Positions 7,905 through 13,333 of a stretch of 14,134 nt of DNA are shown one piece after another. Positions within the stretch are counted from its first letter, which is position 1, and every line of letters begins with the position of its first letter. The notes below the pieces were generated by a model. It was given only the letters and a program-made list of their open reading frames with translations. It was not told the DNA's origin and did not search any database. This stretch comes from Pseudomonadota bacterium. Its GTDB lineage: Bacteria; Desulfobacterota; Desulfovibrionia; Desulfovibrionales; Desulfovibrionaceae. The translations under genes were made by a program, and so were the position numbers. The stretch spans positions 1-14,134 of the forward strand of contig JAEYTO010000039.1 in assembly GCA_023433925.1 (NCBI GenBank), read 5' to 3'.

Positions 7905-8837
7905 ATGATCCCCAAAGCCTTTCTCCTCATCCTGGCCGGTCTGGTCGGCCTGACCGCGTGCATCCTTCTGCCCGGCGAGGCCCTGGCCTGGGGCTCGGGC
8001 GTGCACATCTCCATCGGTAATGGAGTCCTGGGCGCCCTCAAGCTCATCGCTCCCCAGATAGCGGCGCTCCTGGCGGACCACGGCAGGTCGTTCCTCTACG
8101 GCTGCGTGAGCGCGGACATCTTCATCGGCAAGGGCTCCTCGTTCAAGCCCGGCCACAGCCACAACTGGCAGACGGGCTTCGACCTGCTCCAATCAGTGCG
8201 CCGGCCGGAACTCAGGGCCTACGCCTACGGCTACCTCTCGCACCTCGCCGCGGACACCGTGGCCCACAACTACTATGTGCCCAATCTCCTGGGCACGCTG
8301 CCCCTGAGCGGCCGTCTCGGTCATGTCTACCTGGAGATGCAGGCCGACCGGAACGTGAGCTGGTGCGCGGACCAGGCCACGGACATCTTCGATCTGCCGC
8401 TCAACGCGGCGGACCGCTCGCTGCTCCTGTCCATGCACCGCAATCCGCTGCCCTTCAAGCTCAAGAAGCACCTGTTCCGGAGCAGCCTCGTCTTTTGCAG
8501 TCAGAGATCCCTGCGCGACTCCCTCAAGTTCATGGACAGCCGACTGACTGACCATCCGAGCCGGGATTACCTGCGCGGCATGCTCGACCTGAGCGCCAGG
8601 GTCGTCCTTGATTTCCTGCGCGCGCCCGAGTCCTCGCCGGCCCGGAGCCTGGACCCCATCGGCAGCGCCCATCTGGCGCACGCCGGCCGTTTCCGGCGGC
8701 GGCAGAGCATCCTGTTCCGTCACAAGGGCTTCAGCCCGGTCTATCCGGTGGACGCCGGCCTGCTCAAGCTGCCCGCGGCGGCCGGAATTCCTTGCTGCTC
8801 CCGGAATACCGAGCTCCTAGGCAAGGCCGCCGGCTGA
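7905..8837 (+). CDS. Secreted zinc-dependent phospholipase C-type protein
   Basis: 310 residues. A hydrophobic signal peptide runs to ALA (26-28), and the predicted mature protein starts at Trp29 (WGSGVH). In Bacillus cereus PC-PLC the mature N-terminal Trp is itself a zinc ligand. The other metal-ligand positions can be matched in order: H34; D71 in GCVSADIFIG; H84/H86 in GHSHNW; H113-x3-D117-x3-H121 in LSHLAADTVAH; H140-x3-E144 in HVYLE. This gives a complete three-zinc set by pattern. Relatives hydrolyse phospholipids, but the family also contains uncharacterised members. The Arg-rich C-terminal ~80 residues lie outside the core and I do not recognise them. The start has GCGGAG at 7895-7900. 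No type II secretion or lipid uptake genes are nearby. The fold is secure; substrate and location (periplasm or outside) are not. Confidence 0.85.
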   Translation: MIPKAFLLILAGLVGLTACILLPGEALAWGSGVHISIGNGVLGALKLIAPQIAALLADHGRSFLYGCVSADIFIGKGSSFKPGHSHNWQTGFDLLQSVRRPELRAYAYGYLSHLAADTVAHNYYVPNLLGTLPLSGRLGHVYLEMQADRNVSWCADQATDIFDLPLNAADRSLLLSMHRNPLPFKLKKHLFRSSLVFCSQRSLRDSLKFMDSRLTDHPSRDYLRGMLDLSARVVLDFLRAPESSPARSLDPIGSAHLAHAGRFRRRQSILFRHKGFSPVYPVDAGLLKLPAAAGIPCCSRNTELLGKAAG

Positions 8838-8882
8838 TTTATTGCTTCGCCGCTCCCTGCCGCTATTCAAAAGGCCGGACCG

Positions 8883-8902
8883 ATGGGATATATACGTCCC
8901 AT
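8883..8902. promoter_or_regulatory. Short inverted repeat before the PilZ gene
   Basis: ATGGGA and TCCCAT (8883-8888 and 8897-8902) flank TATATACG, 50 bases before the PilZ start. The AT core inside a GC-rich gap looks like an operator or part of a promoter. A TTGCTT/TATTCA pair just upstream is a very weak promoter match. No protein can be named. Confidence 0.3.
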
Positions 8903-8952
8903 GATCCGCGCCAACCCCGGACTCTCCATGTCCATAACCGGAGGTCATGCCC

Positions 8953-9315
8953 ATGAGCGGTGAGAGGAGGCGTCTTCAGCGCAGGCTGCCCGAGCGTTCC
9001 GAATACGTGCTTTTCTCCGTCGCCGACGGGCGCGTCTTCCTGTGTCCGCTGGAGGACCTGAGCGCCGGAGGCATGCGCGTCGGCTGCGCGGGTGACACGG
9101 CTTCTGACCTGACGCCCAAGCAGCCGATATGCATTGACGATTGCCCTCGGAATCTGCGAAACGTCCTGCGCCGGGTGCGTGGCGAGGTGGTCTGGGCCTC
9201 GGACGGATTCAGTGGCATCAGCTTCCATGACAGTCTGTGCGTGACCAACCAGGAGCTGCACACGCTCCTGGCCGAACCCGAGGCCCTGCCCTGGGCCGAC
9301 TGGCCCGAAGGCTAG
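8953..9315 (+). CDS. PilZ-domain protein, predicted c-di-GMP reader
   Basis: 120-residue single PilZ domain. The N-terminal arginine cluster RRRLQRR (5-11) gives the RxxxR c-di-GMP switch. D35-LSAGG-40 is the D/NxSxxG motif, and the rest follows the beta-barrel pattern (MRVGC, RRVRGEVVWASDGFSGISFHD). Both ligand motifs are intact, so binding is likely. Output could be motility, exopolysaccharide or secretion, since stand-alone PilZ proteins act by protein contact. GGAGG at 8940-8944 is 8 bases before ATG 8953 but only 2 before ATG 8947, so the inner ATG is chosen. It is monocistronic as far as can be seen. A chemoreceptor gene lies 4 kb away, but there is no operon link. Confidence 0.88.
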   Translation: MSGERRRLQRRLPERSEYVLFSVADGRVFLCPLEDLSAGGMRVGCAGDTASDLTPKQPICIDDCPRNLRNVLRRVRGEVVWASDGFSGISFHDSLCVTNQELHTLLAEPEALPWADWPEG

Positions 9316-9426
9316 CGGCTCGTCCCGCCGGGCCCGCGGCCGCACACCTCACGAGAGCAGACTGGCTTTGAGACGCCCGCTCCGGCGTTGACGGCGCAAG
9401 TGAATCGCGCCCACGCCCACGCGGCG

Positions 9427-9452
9427 GCAAGCCATGCCGATGCATGGCTTGC
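9427..9452 (+). repeat. Perfect hairpin A in the DUF255 gene leader
   Basis: GCAAGCCATGC (9427-9437) pairs with GCATGGCTTGC (9442-9452): 11 perfect base pairs around a CGAT loop. It lies one base before hairpin B and about 36 bases before the SD sequence. It lacks a T-tract, so it is not a simple terminator. It may be a leader structure or one arm of a REP-type dispersed repeat. Confidence 0.75.
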
Positions 9453-9453
9453 G

Positions 9454-9478
9454 GAGCATTTTCAAAAACAAAATGCTC
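9454..9478 (+). repeat. Perfect hairpin B in the DUF255 gene leader
   Basis: GAGCATTTT (9454-9462) pairs with AAAATGCTC (9470-9478) around CAAAAAC. It starts one base after hairpin A and ends 9 bases before GGAGGG (9488-9493). Its AT-rich stem is quite unlike the surrounding sequence. The two hairpins together fill almost the whole stretch just before the ribosome site. Confidence 0.75.
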
Positions 9479-9496
9479 TAACGAACCGGAGGGCAC

Positions 9497-11572
9497 ATGG
9501 CCGAGCACACGAATCGACTGGCCGGGGAGAAGAGCCCCTACCTGCTCCAGCACGCGCACAATCCCGTGGACTGGTTCCCCTGGGGCGAGGAGGCCTTCCG
9601 CAAGGCCGCCGAGGAGGACAAGCCGGTCTTCCTGTCCATCGGCTACTCCACCTGCCATTGGTGCCATGTCATGGAGCGCGAGTCCTTCGAGGACGAGGCC
9701 GTGGCCCGGCTGCTCAACGAAGCCTTCGTGTGCGTCAAGGTGGACCGCGAGGAGCGCCCGGACATCGACAACGTGTACATGACCGTGTGCCAGATGATGA
9801 CCGGCAGCGGCGGCTGGCCGCTGACAATCCTCCTGACTCCGGACAAGAAGCCCATCTTCGCCGGGACGTATTTTCCCAAGTCGAGCCTGTCCGGCCGCAT
9901 CGGGCTCATGGAACTCGTGCCGAAGGTCCAGCACCTGTGGCGCGCGCAGCGCGAGGACCTCGTGCAGTCCGCGGACAAGGTCACGGAGGCCCTGCGCAGC
10001 CTGGAGCGGCCTGTGTCGGGCGGCGAGCTGGGCGACAGCGTGCTGTTCAAGGCCGAGCGCCAGCTCTCGGAGCGGTTCGACGAGGCCTTCGGCGGCTTCG
10101 GCGGCGCGCCCAAGTTCCCGACCCCGCACACGCTCCTGCTGCTCCTGCGCATGTTCCGGCGCACGGGCAACGCGCGCGACCTGGAGATGGTCGAGAAAAC
10201 GCTCGCGGGCATGCGCCGGGGCGGCATCTACGACCATCTGGGCTACGGTTTTCACCGCTACTCCACGGACCAGCGCTGGCTCCTGCCCCATTTCGAGAAG
10301 ATGCTTTATGATCAGGCCCAACTGCTCATGGCTTACGCTGAGGCCTACCAGCTCACGCGCAATCCGGCCTACAAGCGCACGGCGCGGGAGATCGTAGAGT
10401 ACGTGCAGCGCGACTTGCAGCATCCGGAAGGCCCATTCTACAGCGCCGAGGATGCCGACAGCGAGGGCGAGGAGGGCAAGTTCTACGTCTGGACCGAGAA
10501 GGAGATCCGCTCGGTGCTGGGCAGGCAGGCCGACCTGTTCATCCGGGCCTATGACATCCGGCCGGAAGGCAACTTCCTGGACGAGTCCACCCGCCGCCGC
10601 ACTGGAGCCAACGTGCTCCATCTGGCCAAGCCCCTGGATCTCCTGGCCAAGGAGCTGGGCATGGCCGAGCTAGAGGTCGAAACCACCCTGGCCGACCAGC
10701 GCCGGCTGCTCTTTCACGTGCGCGAGCGGCGCGTGCGGCCCCAGCGCGACGACAAGGTGCTCACGGACTGGAACGGGCTCATGATCGCCGGGCTGTCCAT
10801 CGCGGCCAAGGTCCTGGACGAGGAGCAGCACGCGCGCGCCGCCGCAAGCGCCGCGGAATTCATCCTCGCGCGCATGCGCAGGGACGGCGCGCTCCTGCAT
10901 CGCTTCCGCGAAGGCGAGGCGGCCATCGAGGCCACGCTCACGGATTACGCCTTCCTGGCCTGGGGGCTCGTGGAGCTGTACGAGGCGGGGCTGGACCCGC
11001 GCCATCTGGAGGCGGCCGTGGCCCTCGTGGAGACCATGAACAAACGTTTCTGGGACTCGCGGGACGGCGGGTACTTCTTCACCTCGCATTCGGCCGAGGA
11101 GCTTCTCGTGCGCCAGAAGGATCTCTTCGACGGAGCCATCCCCTCGGGCAACTCCGTGGCCATGCACGTGCTCCTCAAGCTCTCGCGCATGACCGGCCGG
11201 CCCGACCTGGCCAGCCGGGCCGCCGCCGTGGCCCGCTCGGCCGCGCGCCAGGCCTCGGAGCACCCCGTGGGCTTCACCCAGCTCCTGTGCGGGGTGGACT
11301 TCTCCATCGGCCCCTCGGCCGAGGTGGTCATCGCCGGCAAGAGGAGCGCGCCGGACACGCGGTCGCTCCTGCGCAAGCTGCACTCCTCGTATATCCCGAA
11401 CAAGGTGCTCCTCCTGCGCGAGGAGAGCGACGAGCGCATCCCGACTCTGGCTCCCTACACCAGGAATCTGGCCATGCAGGATGGCAGGGCCACGGCCTAT
11501 GTCTGCCGAGGCTTTGCCTGCGATCTGCCGGTCAACGAGCCCCAGGCCATGATGGAGCTGCTGGAGTACTGA
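9497..11572 (+). CDS. DUF255 (YyaL/SSP411) thioredoxin-fold protein
   Basis: 691 residues, full family length. The N-terminal thioredoxin-like domain (~1-165) opens with the family hallmark NRLAGEKSPYLLQHAHNPVDW and FPWGEEAF. It carries the active-site-like C53-H-W-C56 in STCHWCHVM, then ERPDIDNVYM and GGWPLTI. The rest is an alpha/alpha-barrel like those of glycosidases and epimerases (GGIYDHLGYGFHRYS, WLLPHFEKMLYDQA, DDKVLTDWNGLMI). The biochemical role is not established; animal relatives are called spermatogenesis-associated protein 20. The conserved CxxC suggests redox or metal chemistry (inference). ATG 9497 follows GGAGGG at 9488-9493. Upstream are two hairpins; a TTGACG at 9388-9393 has no matching -10. 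A good terminator follows. The gene seems to stand alone. Confidence 0.95.
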   Translation: MAEHTNRLAGEKSPYLLQHAHNPVDWFPWGEEAFRKAAEEDKPVFLSIGYSTCHWCHVMERESFEDEAVARLLNEAFVCVKVDREERPDIDNVYMTVCQMMTGSGGWPLTILLTPDKKPIFAGTYFPKSSLSGRIGLMELVPKVQHLWRAQREDLVQSADKVTEALRSLERPVSGGELGDSVLFKAERQLSERFDEAFGGFGGAPKFPTPHTLLLLLRMFRRTGNARDLEMVEKTLAGMRRGGIYDHLGYGFHRYSTDQRWLLPHFEKMLYDQAQLLMAYAEAYQLTRNPAYKRTAREIVEYVQRDLQHPEGPFYSAEDADSEGEEGKFYVWTEKEIRSVLGRQADLFIRAYDIRPEGNFLDESTRRRTGANVLHLAKPLDLLAKELGMAELEVETTLADQRRLLFHVRERRVRPQRDDKVLTDWNGLMIAGLSIAAKVLDEEQHARAAASAAEFILARMRRDGALLHRFREGEAAIEATLTDYAFLAWGLVELYEAGLDPRHLEAAVALVETMNKRFWDSRDGGYFFTSHSAEELLVRQKDLFDGAIPSGNSVAMHVLLKLSRMTGRPDLASRAAAVARSAARQASEHPVGFTQLLCGVDFSIGPSAEVVIAGKRSAPDTRSLLRKLHSSYIPNKVLLLREESDERIPTLAPYTRNLAMQDGRATAYVCRGFACDLPVNEPQAMMELLEY

Positions 11573-11625
11573 GCGCGGCGGGGTCGGGCCGCATTACGGA
11601 AATCCGTAGCGTGCCGGGTGAGTTC

Positions 11626-11662
11626 AAGCGCCCGCGTCTGCATCAGGCAGGCGCGGGCGCTT
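11626..11662 (+). terminator. Rho-independent terminator of the DUF255 gene
   Basis: AAGCGCCCGCG (11626-11636) pairs with CGCGGGCGCTT (11652-11662), 11 perfect GC-rich base pairs. An inner CTGC/GCAG pairing lies in the loop, and TTTCCTTT runs from 11661. It sits 54 bases after the DUF255 stop. It may also stop the convergent small gene at 11711 from the other side, though that side has a poorer T-run. Confidence 0.75.
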
Positions 11663-11710
11663 TCCTTTGCGGATTCGCGGGATGGCGGAGCGCCGAGGGG
11701 GCGGCCTTCG

Positions 11711-11929
11711 TCAGCGGCAGACGGAGCGGTAGCGGTCGAGCCAATCGTGGAGACCCCGGCACACGTCGCAGAAGCGTTCGAGCTTGTCTTCCACCTCCGA
11801 CGGCATGACGCAATCGGGCTTGAGGAGCTGCTGAAAATCCTCCTCCGAGGCGCTTTCCGCCCATTCAAGGACTTCGTAGGAGATATCCTTGATGCTTAGG
11901 AAGGACGAAATGAATTCAATCTTGGTCAT
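11711..11929 (-). CDS. Small acidic cysteine-containing protein, unknown function
   Basis: 72 residues starting MTKIEFISSFLSIKDI. The rest is mostly helical and acidic (VLEWAESASEEDF, SEVEDKLERF), with four cysteines at 40, 54, 57 and 71 (C54-x2-C57). I do not recognise the family. It has no signal peptide or membrane helix. The four Cys could form a small metal site, but the spacing matches no named finger I know. The start at 11927-11929 is chosen because the upstream open frame translates to low-complexity and intergenic sequence. A modest GGTGA lies 6 bases before the ATG. TTGACA on the minus strand (12047-12052) is a perfect -35, but the -10 is poor. It converges with the DUF255 gene. 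It could be a real small regulator or a chance ORF; the codon pattern and sensible helix favour a gene. Confidence 0.55.
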   Translation of the reverse strand: MTKIEFISSFLSIKDISYEVLEWAESASEEDFQQLLKPDCVMPSEVEDKLERFCDVCRGLHDWLDRYRSVCR

Positions 11930-11991
11930 CGCTGTCACCACGAGGGGCCGCAGGCCTTTCGAGCCATGAGGGCGCGAGTTTATCCAGAAGA

Positions 11992-12019
11992 CGATGCATG
12001 TGAAACATATCGATGCATG
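11992..12019. promoter_or_regulatory. Direct repeat CGATGCATG, candidate operator
   Basis: Two identical 9-mers start 19 bases apart (close to two helical turns), each holding the palindrome ATGCAT. They lie between the minus-strand TTGACA (12047-12052) and the start of the small gene, where a repressor could block initiation. The same motif with one more G occurs in the loop region of hairpin A (9438-9447). No cognate regulator is identified. Confidence 0.3.
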
Positions 12020-12129
12020 GCAAGGAACAATGTCCGACAAGATGGGTGTCAATAGAATTGAATATATGAGTTTGGGAAGAGTGTAAATTATTATGTGAAG
12101 TTCGTTTGGAGGTTTTGCAATAGGCATAA

Positions 12130-12163
12130 GCGGCGGGATCGAATGATATTCCGATCCCGCCGC
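12130..12163. repeat. 12-bp perfect hairpin
   Basis: GCGGCGGGATCG (12130-12141) pairs with CGATCCCGCCGC (12152-12163) around a 10-base AT-rich loop. No T-run follows on the plus strand; on the minus strand it is followed by TTATGCC. It may be a bidirectional stop between the hibernation-factor and small-gene transcripts. Confidence 0.6.
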
Positions 12164-12211
12164 GCAGGGGGTGCGGCTACATTTTGCAAATGAAATGAGG
12201 GTGCAAGAGGG

Positions 12212-12257
12212 CAATCGTGCAGGACGGCACGATTGGACGTCGCCGCCTTGGGCGACG
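12212..12257. repeat. Two adjacent perfect hairpins
   Basis: CAATCGTGC (12212-12220) pairs with GCACGATTG (12227-12235), 9 bp with a 6-base loop. Two bases later, CGTCGCC (12238-12244) pairs with GGCGACG (12251-12257), 7 bp with a 6-base loop. The back-to-back arrangement resembles the pair at 9427-9478, though the sequences differ. Confidence 0.55.
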
Positions 12258-12311
12258 CCCTCGGGGCGAGCGCCAGGACGGCCCGAGTCACTCATTCCCC
12301 TGCCGGGAGGG

Positions 12312-12344
12312 AGCCCGAGAGAGGGCAACGCCCTCTCTCGGGCC
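12312..12344 (-). terminator. Strong hairpin after the hibernation-factor gene
   Basis: GCCCGAGAGAGGGC (12313-12326) pairs with GCCCTCTCTCGGGC (12330-12343), 14 perfect base pairs around an AAC loop. It starts 15 bases past the stop of the minus-strand gene. It lacks a U-run on that strand (TCCCTCCC follows), so it may act as an mRNA 3'-end stabiliser or need Rho rather than being a textbook terminator. Confidence 0.55.
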
Positions 12345-12358
12345 ATTCGCAAGCTGCT

Positions 12359-12976
12359 CTAATCGTTCCAGCCCAGGGGCTTCTCGATGTTGGCCTGCTC
12401 GGAGGGCACATGGCTCGTCTTGTGCTCGATCACGCGCACGGACGTCGCTTGCAGGCCCTGCTCGCCTTCGGTGACCTCGTAGGCCACGCCGGTGCCGGCC
12501 TGGAGCGCGTCGAAATCGGCATTGATGAGGCTGTTGCGGTGAAAGTAGATGTCCTGCCCGTCCAGGCTCTTGATGAATCCGTAATCCTGGCCGGGGAACA
12601 GCCTGTGCACGAAGGCGCTGGTCTGCTGCTCCGGGTGTTCCTTGGTCCTGCCCTGCTGCTGCTCGGCCAGATCACGCACCTGGCGCAGGGCCGCGTCGAA
12701 GACCTCGCGGATGAGCGGCGGCAGGTCCTCGTGGAGCTTGGCCACTACGCCCTTGCGATTGGCCGTGAGCGAGTGGCCGGGCGGCACCTGCATGTTGATG
12801 TGCACGCGGTAGATGTTGCCGGTCTTCTGCTGCTTCTGGTCCAGCGCGACGACGACCCGGCAGCTGATCATGTGCGGGCAGGCCTTCTCCAGCTTGGCCG
12901 CCTTCCTGCGGATCAGATCGTCGATGTAGTCGTTTTTGTCCACTTCACGGTAGGTCACATCCAGGGGCACTTGCAT
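12359..12976 (-). CDS. Ribosome hibernation factor (HPF/RaiA) fused to cold-shock domain
   Basis: 205 residues in two domains. Residues 1-~108 are an HPF/RaiA/YfiA ribosome-binding domain (QVPLDVTYREVDKNDYIDDLI, KLEKACPHMISCRVVV, YRVHINMQVPPGH). In relatives this domain sits in the decoding centre of idle ribosomes. A Gln/Glu-rich linker (~103-118) joins it to a cold-shock OB fold (~119-183) with RNP1-like DYGFI (131-135), RNP2-like IYFHRN (143-148) and FDALQAGTGVAYEV. This nucleic-acid-binding domain replaces the dimerisation tail of long HPF. The ATG at 12974-12976 is supported by GAGGAG 7 bases upstream on the minus strand. The in-frame ATG 10 codons earlier would place that site inside the gene. 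A promoter at 13045-13074 and a 3' hairpin suggest a single-gene transcript. Confidence 0.92.
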   Translation of the reverse strand: MQVPLDVTYREVDKNDYIDDLIRRKAAKLEKACPHMISCRVVVALDQKQQKTGNIYRVHINMQVPPGHSLTANRKGVVAKLHEDLPPLIREVFDAALRQVRDLAEQQQGRTKEHPEQQTSAFVHRLFPGQDYGFIKSLDGQDIYFHRNSLINADFDALQAGTGVAYEVTEGEQGLQATSVRVIEHKTSHVPSEQANIEKPLGWND

Positions 12977-13044
12977 CCTGTTTCTCCTCGCGTTTCGGTT
13001 GGACAAGACCTGGCTTTGGAGCTGAGCTTTCTTCCCTTGTCTCC

Positions 13045-13074
13045 CTTGTAGTGAATCCTTCTCCAGGGCGTCAA
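13045..13074 (-). promoter_or_regulatory. Sigma-70-like promoter of the hibernation-factor gene
   Basis: On the minus strand TTGACG (13069-13074) and TACAAG (13045-13050) are separated by 18 bases. The start would be near 13038, giving a leader of about 62 bases before the ATG. It is a reasonable but not perfect match. Confidence 0.45.
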
Positions 13075-13287
13075 GCCGGGTTGGTCATCGGGATGGTTGA
13101 AGCCTGCTCCGGGCAGTGCCCTGACTGCCTGTTCATTCAGATTGTTTGGATAGCGCCTTCTTTGGCTGATCTGTAGCCGGATGTCTGACTGTCGGCTTTT
13201 GCGTGGATGTGAAAAAATGCATGCTGAGGTGTATAGGTCTGCAAAAATAATCGGTTACTAGACACGTGGTTTGGGGTTTGGTAATGA

Positions 13288-13333
13288 GGCGCCTGTTTAA
13301 CTTTTTGAAAACTCGTTCAAGTCGGGAGGCGCC
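13288..13333 (+). promoter_or_regulatory. Inverted repeat that can cover the chemoreceptor ribosome site
   Basis: GGCGCCT (13288-13294) can pair with AGGCGCC (13327-13333). The 3' arm overlaps the SD GGGAGG (13324-13329) and ends at the ATG. If formed, the 7-bp stem would hide part of the ribosome site. The 32-base loop lowers the likelihood. Confidence 0.35.

Larger units (their letters stand above)
11930..12358. other. Gene-free gap with AT-rich segment and four hairpins
   Basis: No convincing coding frame is present. About 11985-12125 is strikingly AT-rich for this genome and holds two direct copies of CGATGCATG (11992-12000, 12011-12019). From 12130 onward come four perfect hairpins, listed separately or in the next entries. 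The minus-strand frame that runs through the gap is an N-terminal extension of the 72-residue ORF without protein-like character. Confidence 0.7.
12977..13333. other. Divergent intergenic region, hibernation factor / chemoreceptor
   Basis: 357 bases without a gene. It holds the minus-strand promoter above and a 6-bp inverted repeat GGCAGT/ACTGCC (13112-13117, 13124-13129). An AT-richer stretch at about 13195-13320 should carry the chemoreceptor promoter. I looked for sigma-54 (TGGCAC-N5-TTGCA), flagellar sigma-28 and c-di-GMP riboswitch patterns there and found none I would defend. Confidence 0.6.

Noticed and set aside
9218..10621. 467-codon open frame on the minus strand
   Set aside because: Antisense to the DUF255 gene and PilZ end; composition explained by reverse complement of GC-rich codons.
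12233..13051. 272-codon plus-strand frame
   Set aside because: Antisense to the HPF-cold-shock gene, which has both domains intact.
13153..13205. AGCCGG...TCGGCTTTT as a plus-strand terminator near 13175-13200
   Set aside because: The stem is 5 bp plus a wobble with a long loop, and no plus-strand transcript is expected to end there, since the left neighbour runs the other way.
12977..13333. c-di-GMP riboswitch or sigma-54/sigma-28 promoter before the chemoreceptor
   Set aside because: Looked for because of the PilZ gene and the chemoreceptor; no conserved core or promoter consensus could be found by eye.
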